A stretch of 64,000 nt of DNA from Quillaja saponaria (lineage: Eukaryota; Streptophyta; Magnoliopsida; Fabales; Quillajaceae), in NCBI GenBank assembly GCA_029379385.1, contig CM055607.1, positions 16,368,001 through 16,432,000 of the forward strand, given 5' to 3'. The number at the start of each line of letters is the position of its first letter. The stretch's first letter is position 1. A program made the position numbers and the translations under genes. This document shows, piece by piece, positions 50,601 through 64,000 of this stretch. The notes beneath the pieces were generated by a model. The model was not told where the DNA came from. It worked only from the letters and a program-made list of their open reading frames with translations, and ran no database searches.

Positions 50601-51718
50601 CTAGTTTGTAGAAGGTGCTCCCTTTTAATATTTCCAGTTCTCAATTTCTTTATCCTTTTTAAAATTTGCGTAGTAAGTGACTTCTTCCACATTTGGTGGC
50701 ATTTCTTTTGAGTAGACAAAGGACTTGGCTTTGAAGGAGTACCAATCTTTGGAGGCCACAAATAAGCACCTAAAGGAACAAGTAAGATATGTTGACAACT
50801 GATATCTTTAGTAATCCAAGATCTGTTTTACATGTTTGGCAGTCCTTTTGGTTTGCAGATGAACAAGGCAGCAAGGACTAAAGTTGAGAAAACTCCAGCT
50901 GAGTATAAGCCAGCAGGGCCCGAGACACCTACTTCATCTACAAACTGTCCATTTGTCTTGTACAACCATCCTCCAGGTACAACATGTTTCTGGCCTTCCA
51001 TCATTCAATCTTCAAATCATGTTCAATTGCAACATGGGCGACAAAGTGCCATTGTCATTCCATCAAATGTTTCTTCGTCTGATCCTTGTGAGCCTGACTC
51101 ATGTTATGAGAAAAATAACCTCATAAATAATTACGGGACACCAAATCCCTTATATATTTTGCCTTATCCTTGGTTCTGCCCACTTCCTGACTTTGGAAAC
51201 TGTCAACAATCCTCTGTTGGCCTAAAAGTTAAACAAAATGGACATACCATGAATAAACAAAATAGCTGCGAGTGGTTCTTCCAATACAGGTGCTTGCTTA
51301 GATAACTTCCATGCCACTCTGCCCATCAAACTCAAATCAGAAGCTTCCAGTTCAACTGAAAGCAGACCTATTGACGACCTTAATGAGACTGCTGTAAGGT
51401 TCCCATTAGATGGAGGTGAACAGAAATTAGAATCTCACTTTGAAAAAATGTTCCACAGACCTGCATCGCTTTGTTGTGTTGGTCATACTCTTACTGCCAA
51501 GCATGAAGATGGGATCCCATCTCATGTTGCCCCTAATATTGAAGTACCTTCAACAGCTTCTCATAGTGTGAATGCTTTGTCCCGAAAATAATCAAGAGGG
51601 CATATGCCAAAGTAAAAATCTAGAGGATGTGGTTGCTGCAGCTGAGGCAAGAAAGAGGAGAAAGGAACTCACAAAGCTAAAAAACCTCCATGGTCGCCAA
51701 TGTCGGTTGCACTGCTGA
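44625..51718 (+). CDS. bZIP transcription factor, probably of the Arabidopsis bZIP62 type (two apparent 1-base frameshifts)
   Basis: Exons: 44625-44930, 46182-46379 (46179 also possible), 46458-46535, 50434-50499, 50716-50781 and 50859-51718. Protein about 523 aa if two extra bases are discounted. An N-terminal Ser run is followed by Lys/Arg-rich KMKRTRKR. The basic region RRIRRVLANRESARQTIRWRQ (exon 3) leads into a zipper over exons 4-5 with heptads L-L-L-A-L-L (EELTKKAADLALENENLKK and onward). The C-terminus ends AAEARKRRKELTKLKNLHGR...HC. Isoleucine replaces the invariant Arg/Lys eight residues after the Asn, and the first zipper Leu is correctly spaced. In exon 6 an extra base near 51259-51262 (AAAA run) and another near 51580-51583 cause stops at 51303 and 51588. 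Without them the exon is an exact multiple of three. It could be a recent pseudogene or contain sequence errors. Intron 3 is 3.9 kb and carries insertions. Assignment to bZIP62 rests on remembered similarity and neighbours. Confidence 0.85.
47350..47578 (+). mobile_element. Solo LTR of a small copia-type element (229 bp) in bZIP intron 3
   Basis: Starts TGTTGGAATAG and ends GTTTTACA, with a TATA-like CTATAAATATATG at about 47493 and a leader-like tract to the end. Flanks GTAAT (47345-47349) and GAAAT (47579-47583) match at 4 of 5 positions. The right half aligns with the LTR at 61243-61455 read on the minus strand: TATAAATATA, GTGTGA.G.AATAC, CTCA.TTCACCC, GGGTTT and TCT.ACT ending in CA. The two are members of one family. 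Confidence 0.72.
48677..49835. mobile_element. hAT-like non-autonomous DNA transposon in bZIP intron 3, perfect 8-bp target duplication
   Basis: The terminal inverted repeats CAAGGTTGTCAAGATC (left) and GATCTTGACAACCTTG (right) are perfect 16-mers. They are flanked by identical octamers TGTAGAAG (48669-48676 and 49836-49843), the hallmark of hAT insertion. Subterminal regions are rich in GATCG/CGATC-type motifs (48700-48730 and 49748-49770). The interior 48830-49240 is GC-richer with overlapping open frames in both strands, and 49347-49370 is a T-run. No hAT transposase is encoded. The clean duplication indicates a fairly recent insertion. Confidence 0.9.
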
Positions 51719-52647
51719 GTTTTAGCCCGAAAGTTGATACTGAATACAAAAAATATTATGTTACCAGTTTTGCACAATTGCCAGTTTGGATCTAAAAGTC
51801 TTTGGAAATTGAACAAACCATTGAGGACCTAACTATAAAAGAGAAACCAGGTTTTAATCAGGATAGGCTGTACAGCCTTCTCTAACTGATAAGGTTTGAG
51901 CTTTTCCTTCTCAACTTTCCTATGGGGTTTTTGGGGGAAAGGGGTGAAACTGACTAGAAATTCTGTAGGCCAGTTATTTTTGGTGGCTATCTTGATCAGT
52001 GCATTGAGAATAATTTGAGGGTTTGAACTACATTTCCTAGCAGTTAGATGCGGAAAATTTTGCCTGCACCATAGAGAAGGATGGACAGAAGAGTAGAGTT
52101 ATAGACCTTGTATATTTTATGTTATATGACTTGGGATACTTTTTTTTTTTTTACCTTTTTTCAGGCAAGGGATCATTAATATAGTTGAGCTTCAGTTGTT
52201 GAACTACCCAGGTTCATATATGCACATTCTTGTTTTATGGCAAAGAGCCTCTAATTTGCATGATCATTTATTCTATGCTTCTATTCATGGATGATATTAC
52301 ACTCGGTGATCGAGTGACATCATTTCCTGCTTATAGTGTGTTTATTTTACTGAACTTTTGTCACAAATAGGGATCTATTGTTTGGATGTAGCGTGAACTG
52401 TATATATATATATATATATTTTATAGTGTTTTGCTGAAACTGATGCCTAAATTGAGCCCCTTTTCCTGTTCTCTGTCTGCTGGGTGGGGACTAAAAACTA
52501 ATGGCTGGTGAGAATACAAAACTGGGACAATGCATGGATCTAATTAATGTTGAGTTGTGTCTTGTACATCTTAGGTTCACTATAAAGAAACTTGTTTTTA
52601 AGTCAAGAATTCCTTAATCACTACAAATAAGGCTAACTTCAAACAAA
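51719..52647. other. Convergent 3' flanks of the bZIP and subtilase genes
   Basis: A 929-bp gap between two facing stop codons, expected to hold both 3' untranslated regions. Contains a T-run near 52140-52152 and a TA microsatellite near 52400-52420. No exon seen. Confidence 0.6.
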
Positions 52648-56470
<3,823 letters not shown>

Positions 56471-56576
56471 TGTGTTTCTCTTCACTTTTCTAACTCTTAT
56501 TATCTCTAATAAAAAATAATGGAGAGGAGAGAGGCTCTTCACTATTGTGATCCTGCTCCTTAATTACATACTGCAA

Positions 56577-56604
56577 TGGCTTATATATATAAATATATAT
56601 TGCC
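56577..56604 (-). promoter_or_regulatory. TATA-rich core promoter of the subtilase gene
   Basis: On the minus strand a TATATATTTATATATATAA tract lies about 110-130 bp upstream of the chosen start codon, a usual distance for a TATA box plus a short leader. Position only; no other elements were evaluated. Confidence 0.45.
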
Positions 56605-56862
56605 CTCCGTAATCTCCGCGTAAAATATGGTAAAAATGTGAAAACAATGAGATTTTGACTGAGGAACAGAGCAGTGGAACAACATATTGTAAGACTGAGA
56701 GTTTGGTGGCTTGGATTTTGGATCTTTCAGTCAGAGTAACAGCTATATTCATTCCAAACTCCACAAACCAAGTGTCATACAATTTTTAATTCGTGTCCTA
56801 AAGAATAGTCACAACTTTAATTAATTTATTTATTTGGAAGTATCTTTAACTGTTAATTGTAG

Positions 56863-56980
56863 GATGACAAGAAGCTCAGTGAAGAGCATGAAAAGGAAAT
56901 TGTGCTTGAGGGCCGGAACAGAACACCATGGAAACCTTCAAACACCTGTCGGTTTCTCTTCCAACCAAACAGCCCCACAT
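56863..56980 (+). other. Possible orphan terminal exon
   Basis: After a TTGTAG acceptor-like site, one frame reads DDKKLSEEHEKEIVLEGRNR and continues TPWKPSNTCRFLFQ to a stop at about 56978. The charged, non-repetitive composition resembles real protein, but no family is recognised and no partner exon is seen upstream on this strand. An overlapping frame (56864-57043) is also open. It may be a relic exon or chance. Confidence 0.2.
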
Positions 56981-57043
56981 AATTACCTCATACCCCAACA
57001 TTTAGGCCATAACAAAGCCCAATCAAACTGGTCTTGTATATAA

Positions 57044-57731
57044 TTTTACATGTTAACTGTTTGTTAAGTCATACACCAACCAAAGTGCAAGGTTGCCTAG
57101 GCTGCTATTTCTTACTTTTGCACAAACTGTTACCTACTTTTGGCCATAAGAACTAGAATGTAGCAGATTGTAATTGAATGAGCTGCAATGGTTTGATCAA
57201 AATCGATGCACAATATTTTCAAAATAGAGTGTAATGATACAAAAATTAAATATGCTAACAATACATTAAATATTAGTTTTTTAAATAAATTTTAAAAGAA
57301 AGCTATAACTTAGGGTTAGACCTAAGGTCCTCCAATAGAGAGTCCTTGTTCACTATTTGCTGTATTCCATGTCGCTTAGACACTAGTTTAAATTGTTTAG
57401 CGGTTGTGGGCACCTCTATAATGTATGGAAAACAAGCAGCAACGGTGCTCAAGGCACAACCCTTGAGTATTCAAATGGAAGCCTGAAACCTTCAATCAAA
57501 TTTAGAGCTTAGAATTTAGTCTCAAACTTGGCTTGAATGCTTGCAAGCCTGACTTCAAAAGTAAATTGGAAATTTTTGTTAATAATTAGAGTATCTGCTT
57601 GATCATAGCTATGTGGATTAACATTAACGCAATAAAAGTAGCTTGTGTTACTAGGTCTCAGAATCAGAATCGAGCAGATATACAGGCAAATTCAAGCAAC
57701 TAGAATAATGAAATTTAAGTTAATGCCCAAG
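57044..57731. other. Intergenic spacer
   Basis: Lies between the subtilase promoter side and the end of the WD40 gene. No exon recognised. The 3' untranslated region of the WD40 gene should occupy the right-hand part. Confidence 0.5.
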
Positions 57732-58398
57732 TTATCTTTTCTTTGCCAACTTATTTTCAAGATCTGAGAGAACAATCTCGTGACAACGTACAATCCCACT
57801 CGCTCCTCCATAGCACAACCATCTTTCACTTCCTCTGTTCATGTTCCATCTCACTCGATGCAATGCAACCGTTTTGGGAGGGAAGACTTCAATTTTACTC
57901 TCTGGGTCTGACTTTCCATTATCATTCATCTGTTGATTATCTCTGCATACTGATGCTTGATCACCTACTGGATTTTCCTTACCGCTGCTACTAACTTTTG
58001 GGATCTTTTTGCTCTTGACAGTCGCTCCCTCAGATTCAGATTCCAAACCTGGATCATCACTATTACAAAGGGCTGCAACAAAATAAAAAATTTCAATTCT
58101 CAGCGAGAACCACCCTAGATATGTAACTATAATTTCAAATTATAAATATATGACACCACTTACCTAGAGTTTGGTTGTCTGAAAAAGAAGTTGTTGCCAT
58201 CATTTCATTTAATCTTTCACCATGTGCCCGCATAGATGATGGCTCATGGGAACCTTTCTTTAGAGGCATCAATGGGATAGGAGAATTTTCGATTATAATA
58301 TTGACAGTGAGAGTTGAATTCTCCTCAGTTATTGACCCACACATAAATTGTGGAGGTCGAACTTTTGAATGCTCTGACTCTACTCCTTTGGTAGTAAG
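57732..58398 (-). CDS. C-terminal exons of a TFIIIC-like WD40 protein (GTF3C2-type), 5' part not in view
   Basis: Two minus-strand exons, 58398-58164 and 58072-57732, joined by a GT/AG intron with matching phase, encode the last 191 aa. The conserved end is KTVALHRVRWNMNRGSERWL followed by CYGGASGIVRCHEI, which I recognise from plant transducin/WD40 proteins related to the TFIIIC subunit GTF3C2 (B-box-binding complex for RNA polymerase III). Before it is a hydrophilic Ser/Lys/Glu-rich linker. No WD40 repeats are visible in the window. Beyond 58398 there is intergenic-looking DNA and copia sequence, so either the gene continues past the window after a very long intron, or this is a detached 3' fragment. 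Assignment is from memory of the family. Confidence 0.72.
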
Positions 58399-60212
58399 CT
58401 GATTACAGAAACATCATGATCAGAACGAGTAAAACCAGAATGTTGAGTAGAGCTTATAACACATACTATGTACATACCATCTTAAATAGATTTCATTGAT
58501 TACTTTTTCTTTGATATATGAATCTAGTAAAACAAAAACATGCCAAATTAAATAAGGCATTGTTCTAGACTCATCATATAAGATACTGCACTGTGATGCA
58601 CATTGCCTGTGGAAATTCAGTCAGGATATGCATGATATGCGGCATGTAAGGGGAGTGATTCTAGATATGCCCATCAAGGGTGGACATAACTTTTTAAACA
58701 AATATTATGTAGGTCTGCTCTCAAGTGTCATTAATCAAGAAAAACTCCTTCAGCTGGAGGATTATCCATAGAACTACTATGTGCATTGAAAGGATAGGAA
58801 AGCCTTCCTCTGACATACCATTTGTTCCTAGTATTGTGTATCCCTCAATAGAGACCCCAATATATACCACAAATTGACAGCCTAACACATAAAGGAGTTG
58901 TTGCAAAACTTGAGCACCAGACTCGATGTGATAGATTGGTTATGAAGGAGTGGGAGAGGTAAGGTTGACATTATCGAGGACGATTACTATTTGACAGATA
59001 TGAGAGCGAAAATAGGAGGCTCGGGAATGGAGTAACGGCTCAGTAAATCTGTATGGTTAGATTTTTAAGTGGACACATGTCAATGATCCAATATATACTC
59101 AAGGAAGCTGATGGGAAATATGGATGTGGTGAATTCAACTTGGATGTTTTAAAAAATAAATAAATAAATAAACCTTTGATGAAAAAGGGTCCCACAAATG
59201 TAGCTATATTTAAAATGGATGGTTCTGACCGTGAGAGAGATATGTATGAAGTCATGGAGTTCTCAATTGATTATGCAAACAAAATAATGGGTCCACCTTC
59301 ATCAAAGCATGAATCATGTCAAACAATGAGTCCAACGGCAGTTATTTTTTTCAATATACTAAAATTCAAGACCTTTGGCATCCTTGTTTGAAACCTCTAG
59401 GAAAAGACAACCCCGTGTTACTATTCAATGGATATGATTTGGCCTAGAACATGTGGGAGGTTATGCTTAAATCAAAGAAAAACTTGATTTTCACCGCGTA
59501 TGTTCATTGGCCCTTCTTTTTGGTGCCCGTCAAGTTTAATAAAATCTGAAATCAACCAAAGTTACTCAAGACTCTGAAAGATCAACTTGATGAAATCATT
59601 CTAGGGATACATAACAAGCCAAGCTCAAGTAAAAGTCAGCTTGACTTATTTTATAACATAATATCAAATTACAAATTTTATAACATAAATTTTGCTAAAA
59701 CAATATTATTATATAAAATAACGAATATAATTTTATTTACATATAAAAATAAAGATTTTTTTTAATGGATTGTGAGTTTGTGACTTGGTAAAGAAAATAA
59801 TTAAGTTACTTTCCTTGCATCATTTATTGTTTGAATGGTTAAATGAGATGTGGAAAGTACTTGGAAGTTAAAAATTCATATTTGTTGCATTATTAGTTTA
59901 TTATGTTCAAAATGAATTATTATAGGTATTTCTTGTAGAAATTATGAAGTATACAGTTAAAATACGAGTTGAGATGAGCCTAAGGGAAGTTTCACAAGTC
60001 AACTTGAACTCAAAAATTTTACGAACTAAGTTGAGTGGAGTTGGCCTTATCTCAGCTTCACTCGACTTGTTTACACCCACACTATTAAAATTTCAGCACT
60101 AGGTGGGTGGAAGGTGTGGCAACATAGGAGATAATAATAAGAACCATTATTTGAACATCGCTTAACATCTAAAATCTTTGGGATTGAACAATTCTTTGAC
60201 CCAGAGCTTTTT
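58399..60212. other. Unassigned DNA upstream of the WD40 exons
   Basis: Searched on the minus strand for upstream WD40 exons. None with conserved Gly-His/Trp-Asp pattern and splice sites was found. Short open frames (58721-58906, 59176-59391) have no recognisable domain. Confidence 0.45.
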
Positions 60213-61242
60213 TGTCAAGTGTCATAAGCTTCACTAAGATTTTAGTAGTGTAAATATAGATATTTTAATCAGTGGGTTAGTTTTTCTTATTTATAGCTAT
60301 TTTCTTTATTACGTAAAGTTCACTTATTTGTACTGCACACAATCTCATAGTATGAATATATTATCGGTATAAGGAATTCTCAACCAGCTCATTGAAATAT
60401 TTCGAGTCTCTTTTTTTCTATCTTTTACATGATAACAAAGTTTGGGGAGAGAAAACCCTATTTTTTCTAGTTGTGTCTCATTTCAGTAGTACTACTAACA
60501 ATCCAAATCCGGCTTGCATCATTGTTGCTGTTCATTATGGTACTTGTCATTGGCAATGTTCATCGATACTATTTATTGGTATGTCTAGTTCTGAAAAATT
60601 TGAAATTGGTACGTCTACATTCAAGAATCAGATTTAAAAAATAAAAAAAAAATAAAAAAAACTTGTAATCTCAAAACCTAGTATTTTTAACTTTTTCTTT
60701 TTTGGATCACATGTTATTACTACTAAGAAATTAAATGAATCTAATTATTTGTCTTGGGTTGCATCTGTTGAGCTTTGAGACTGGGATATGAAGATTATCT
60801 TAAGAACATATTAATTGATATTCCAACCCCTGAACAACCTATTTGAAAAAAGTTAATGCCCAATTATGTAGTTTGCTTTGGGCATCCTTTGAGTCTTCTA
60901 TACCGTAAATTTTCCGGACATGTATGTTTTGAATTGTGGAAACGGGGCCAAAAGTTATATACTAATGATATCCAACGTTTCTTGTAATTAAAATTACTTC
61001 TGTCAGGGCCATCATATCTCTTGAAGCTATTTTTGATTGGCCATTCTATTAGTTGGACATAAAAAATGCTTTCTTACATGGTGACCTTGATGAAGAAGTT
61101 CTTGCAGAGCAACCACTTGGTTTTGTAGCTTAGAGAGAGTCAGGTATGGTATGTTCTTAGTTTTGATCTTCAGATGTGTACTGTTAATCACTCAGTTTTT
61201 TTCAAACATACATCTAATGGCAAATTCTTTTGATTGTATGCG
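60213..61242 (+). pseudogene. Plus-strand Ty1/copia element, 5' LTR remnant to reverse transcriptase, interrupted
   Basis: An LTR-like stretch ends TCTTTTACA at 60429 and is followed by TGATAACAAAGTTTGGGGAG, a mutated form of the usual initiator-tRNA primer site. Next come a gag start (KKLNESNYLSWVASVEL, near 60722-60774) and, after a large internal deletion, reverse transcriptase: [15 protein letters not shown] and EQPLGFVA (about 61054-61128), VNHSVFFKHTSNGKF-like sequence, and F.LIVCV at about 61240. Stops and frameshifts are present. The reading stops exactly where the LTR of the minus-strand element begins at 61243. The start at 60213 is approximate. Confidence 0.65.
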
Positions 61243-61455
61243 TGTGAAAGTTAGAGTAAGAGAAAACCCAGGTATTGAGGGTGAAAATCAAGTGAGTATT
61301 GCCTTCACACTGATACTATATTTATACTATATGAATGAGTACTATACAACCCCAGTTAACCATATTACAACCTAAATCAAGGCTAAGAATAAGGAAGTTA
61401 GAAGTAAGGAAATTAGTTACAAACTAAATAAGAAGACTAGTCAATTATTCTAACA
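61243..61455 (-). repeat. 3' LTR of the minus-strand copia element
   Basis: On the minus strand begins TGTTAGAATAATTGAC next to the polypurine tract and ends CTTTCACA (or two bases earlier). TATAAATATAG lies at about two thirds of its length. Same family as the solo LTR at 47350-47578. Confidence 0.78.
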
Positions 61456-62355
61456 CTCTCCCTCAAACTAAAGCATATACGTTATGTGTTCTAAACTTGT
61501 TACACAGATATTGAAGTCAGTTCTCCCCTAAGGACTTAGTAAATAGATTAGCTAAATGGGATTCGAACTTTGCATAAACTGTTTTAATTGTGTTATCTAG
61601 AAACTTTTCTCGTACAAAGTGACAATTGACCTCTACATATTTTTTTCTTTAATGAAATATTGGGTTAAATGCAATATGCAAAACAGCTTGATTATTACAT
61701 TTTAGCTCCATAGGTTATGAGTGCTAAAATCCGATTTCTTCTAACAAGTGCTACAGCCAAACTAACTCAACAATAGTATAAGTCATGGCTCTATATTTAG
61801 ATTCAGCACTGGACCTTGCAACGACAGTTTGTTTCTTACTTTTCCATGAAATGAGATTTCTTCTCAAAAAGACACAATATCCTATAGTGCATCTTCTGTC
61901 AAAAGAAGAGCCAGCCCATCAGCATCACTGTAATCCTAAACAGAAGTGGAGTCATATTTTTAACCCAAATTGTGATCGCAACCATGTCCTTAAACCAAGA
62001 TATGACCATGATTCTTGAATAATAGCCCCCTTCCTGGTGCAATTTTAAGTTATCACAAAATACGAATAACTGCAATCTAATGAGAACTGCGAGGTTGAGC
62101 AAGAAACTAACTAACTACACTAGTGGCAAATGCAATATCTAGTCTGGTTACTGTGAGATAATTCAGCTTACCAACCAAGCGTCTATATTGTTTAGGATTC
62201 GTCAGAAGCTCTCCCTTATCAGGTACAAGTTTGACATTAGGATCTATAGGAGTATCAACAAGTTTTGAGTCTAACATTCTTGTATCACTCAACACATCAA
62301 GGCAATATTTTCTCTGGAAGAGAGAGAGATACCAAACTGTGATCTAGCAACTTCA

Positions 62356-62824
62356 ATGCCCAAAAAATCTCTATGTGGTTTGAAACAATCTCCTAGAGCA
62401 TGGTTTGGAAGATTCAATGAAGTTGTTCTCAGTTTTGGCCTTCAACAATGTTCTATTGATCACTCTGTCTTTTACAAGCATACACCTCATGACAGAATCC
62501 TATTAATTGTGTATGTTGATGATATTGTGATCACTGGTGATGATAATTCTGGTATTTAGCAGTTGAAGTCTTTCTTACACTCCCAAGTCTTTGGTCTGAA
62601 ACTTGAAGTGTAAGAAAGACTTCAACTGCTGAATGCCAGAACTATCATGATCAGTGATCACAATATCATCAACATACACAATTAATAAGATTCTGTCATG
62701 AGGTGTATGCTTGTAGAAGATAGAGTGATCAACAGAACATCACTGAAGCCCAAAACTGAGAACAATTTCACTGAATCCTCCCAACCAAGCTCTAGGAGAT
62801 TGTTTAAACCATACAAAGACTTCT
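62356..62824. repeat. Long inverted duplication of a reverse transcriptase segment (225-bp arms, 27-bp spacer)
   Basis: Left arm 62356-62580 encodes on the plus strand SLCGLKQSPRAWFGRFNEV and continues to [15 protein letters not shown]. Right arm 62608-62824 encodes the same segment on the minus strand. Arms match closely over their whole length, ending AGTCTTTCTTACAC / GTGTAAGAAAGACT around the 27-base spacer. The minus-strand element resumes at LGIEVARSQFG just left of the left arm, so the left arm is an extra, flipped copy. Confidence 0.9.
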
Positions 62825-64000
62825 TCAATTGACAAACCAAGTTAGTCTCCCCCGGAGCAACAAATCCTGGAGGTTGTTCCATAAAAACTTTTTCATCCAA
62901 GTCACCATGAAGAAATGCTTTCTTGATATCTAGCTGATGCAGAGGCTAATAAAAGATAGCAGCAAGAGAAATAAAAACACTGATTAAGGTGATTTTAGCA
63001 ATTGGAGAAAAAGTTTCAAAGTAATTCATACTATGAATCTGTACAGCCTTTTGCTATAAGTCGAGCTTTCAAATGATCAACAAAACTATCAGGATGAACT
63101 TTCACACTATATACCCACCAACAACCAACATTAAACTTGCCAGCAGGTAAGGAAACCAGGTCCTAAGTGCCATTGTTGTGTAAGGCATCCATCTCATCAA
63201 CCATAGCCTGTCGCCACACCTAAATGGGCAAGTGCATCACTAGTTGTCTTAGGATCAGAGACAGAAGACAAAGGGGAAATAAATGTATAATAAGGTGAAG
63301 ATAATCAATGATAGCAAAGAAAAGAATAAGTGGGTTAAGGTTTACGAGTGAAACAAATACATTTACGAATGCCAAAGGTGGACTGTCAACAAGAGAGAAG
63401 TCTGAGATCGAGGATGAAGTTGGAGCCAGGAGTAAGTCATCAGGTACAGCAACAGAGTTTGCAGGAGGATGAGTCGGATTACAATGATGATAGACCTACA
63501 ATGGACGAGCTATGGAGGGGATGACTCAGGAGGTCCAATGTAAGGGACAGGAAGAACATTTAAGATAGTATTTCAGCCAACCGAAGATGAAGAGAAAAAC
63601 GAAGACTCATCAAAGAAGGTGACATCAGTAGAGGTGAAATATCTGAGTTTTTGAAGAATATCATATCTTTTTTGAAGACGAGAATAACCCAAAAAGAAAC
63701 CTTTAATGGATTTAGCAGAAGGCTTATCCAGCCCAAGTGTTAGATCATGGACAAAACAGGTACAACCAAAAAGGATGCAAAGGTAGGGAATATAAGGAAT
63801 GAGTTGGGAATAAAATAACATGCAGAGTTTTATTATGTAAAATCGAAGACGGCATACGAGTAATCAAATAGCATGCAGAAAGAACAACATCACCCCAAAA
63901 ACGAAGAGGCACATTATTATAGATCAACAAAGTATGGGCAGTTTCAATTAAGTGCCTATTTTTAGGCTCAACAACTTTATTTTGTTGTGAAGTATAAGCA

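Larger units (their letters stand above)
61243..64000 (-). mobile_element. Minus-strand Ty1/copia element nested in the plus-strand copia, runs off the window
   Basis: On the minus strand from 64000: integrase C-terminal part (NNVPLRFWGDVVLSACYLI, FGCTCFVHDLTLGLDK, SAKSIKGFFLGYSRLQKRYD), a linker, connecting region near 63130-63030 and reverse transcriptase ([29 protein letters not shown], spread over 62930-62850, and IVYVDDIVIT). An inverted duplication follows, then LGIEVARSQFGISLS, MLDSKLVDTPIDPNVK and YRRLVGKLNYLTVTRLDIAFA (62270-62120), RNase H remnants to about 61800, the polypurine tract AGTTTGAGGGAGAG (about 61456-61469) and the 3' LTR. Frameshifts and stops make it non-functional. 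Confidence 0.82.

Noticed and set aside
51290..51600. Introns as explanation for the bZIP exon 6 frame changes
   Set aside because: No GT/AG pair restores the frame without deleting conserved-looking sequence, whereas dropping single bases does.
59176..59391. 71-codon plus-strand open frame
   Set aside because: No domain and no splice partner, in DNA of unassigned origin.

Overview
The window is nuclear DNA of a flowering plant, most likely a eudicot. It is strongly AT-rich. Its genes have many short exons with GT/AG introns and belong to plant families: IQM calmodulin-binding protein, plant bZIP, SBT4-type subtilase and a plant TFIIIC-like protein. The space between genes is filled with CACTA, hAT, Tourist-like, LINE, SINE and Ty1/copia sequences. 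The species cannot be named from the sequence.

Layout. About 0-27 kb is repeat-dominated. An 8.2 kb CACTA transposon (7497-15684) has recognisable inverted ends, decayed transposase, a 168-bp tandem array and a nested tRNA-derived SINE. A second decayed CACTA transposase on the + strand starts a few bases beyond its right end. Copia remnants follow at 17.6-18.2 and 20-21.4 kb. A 560-bp duplication (4.4 and 18.3 kb) and two inverted copies of a TGTCACACC-ended repeat lie around this cluster. At 27.5-30.7 kb is an apparently intact nine-exon IQM gene (555 aa). At 31-44 kb are a Tourist-like element and two decayed minus-strand L1-type LINEs, one of them cut by a small hAT-like element.

At 44.6-58.4 kb is a gene cluster: a six-exon bZIP gene (+), an eleven-exon SBT4.14/XSP1-like subtilase (-) converging on it, and the last two exons of a TFIIIC-like WD40 gene (-). 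The bZIP and WD40 pair resembles, from memory, the neighbouring Arabidopsis genes At1g19490 and At1g19485. The 3.9 kb third intron of the bZIP gene holds an hAT-like element and a solo LTR. At 60.2-64 kb a minus-strand copia element is inserted inside the reverse transcriptase of a plus-strand copia element and carries an inverted duplication of about 220 bp.

Main points. (1) The bZIP has isoleucine at the otherwise invariant Arg/Lys position of its basic region. (2) The bZIP and the subtilase together need five corrections to read through, and every one is a single extra base. This suggests consensus errors as much as gene death. (3) The structure is otherwise that of an ordinary plant chromosome arm. 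I found no previously unknown coding system.
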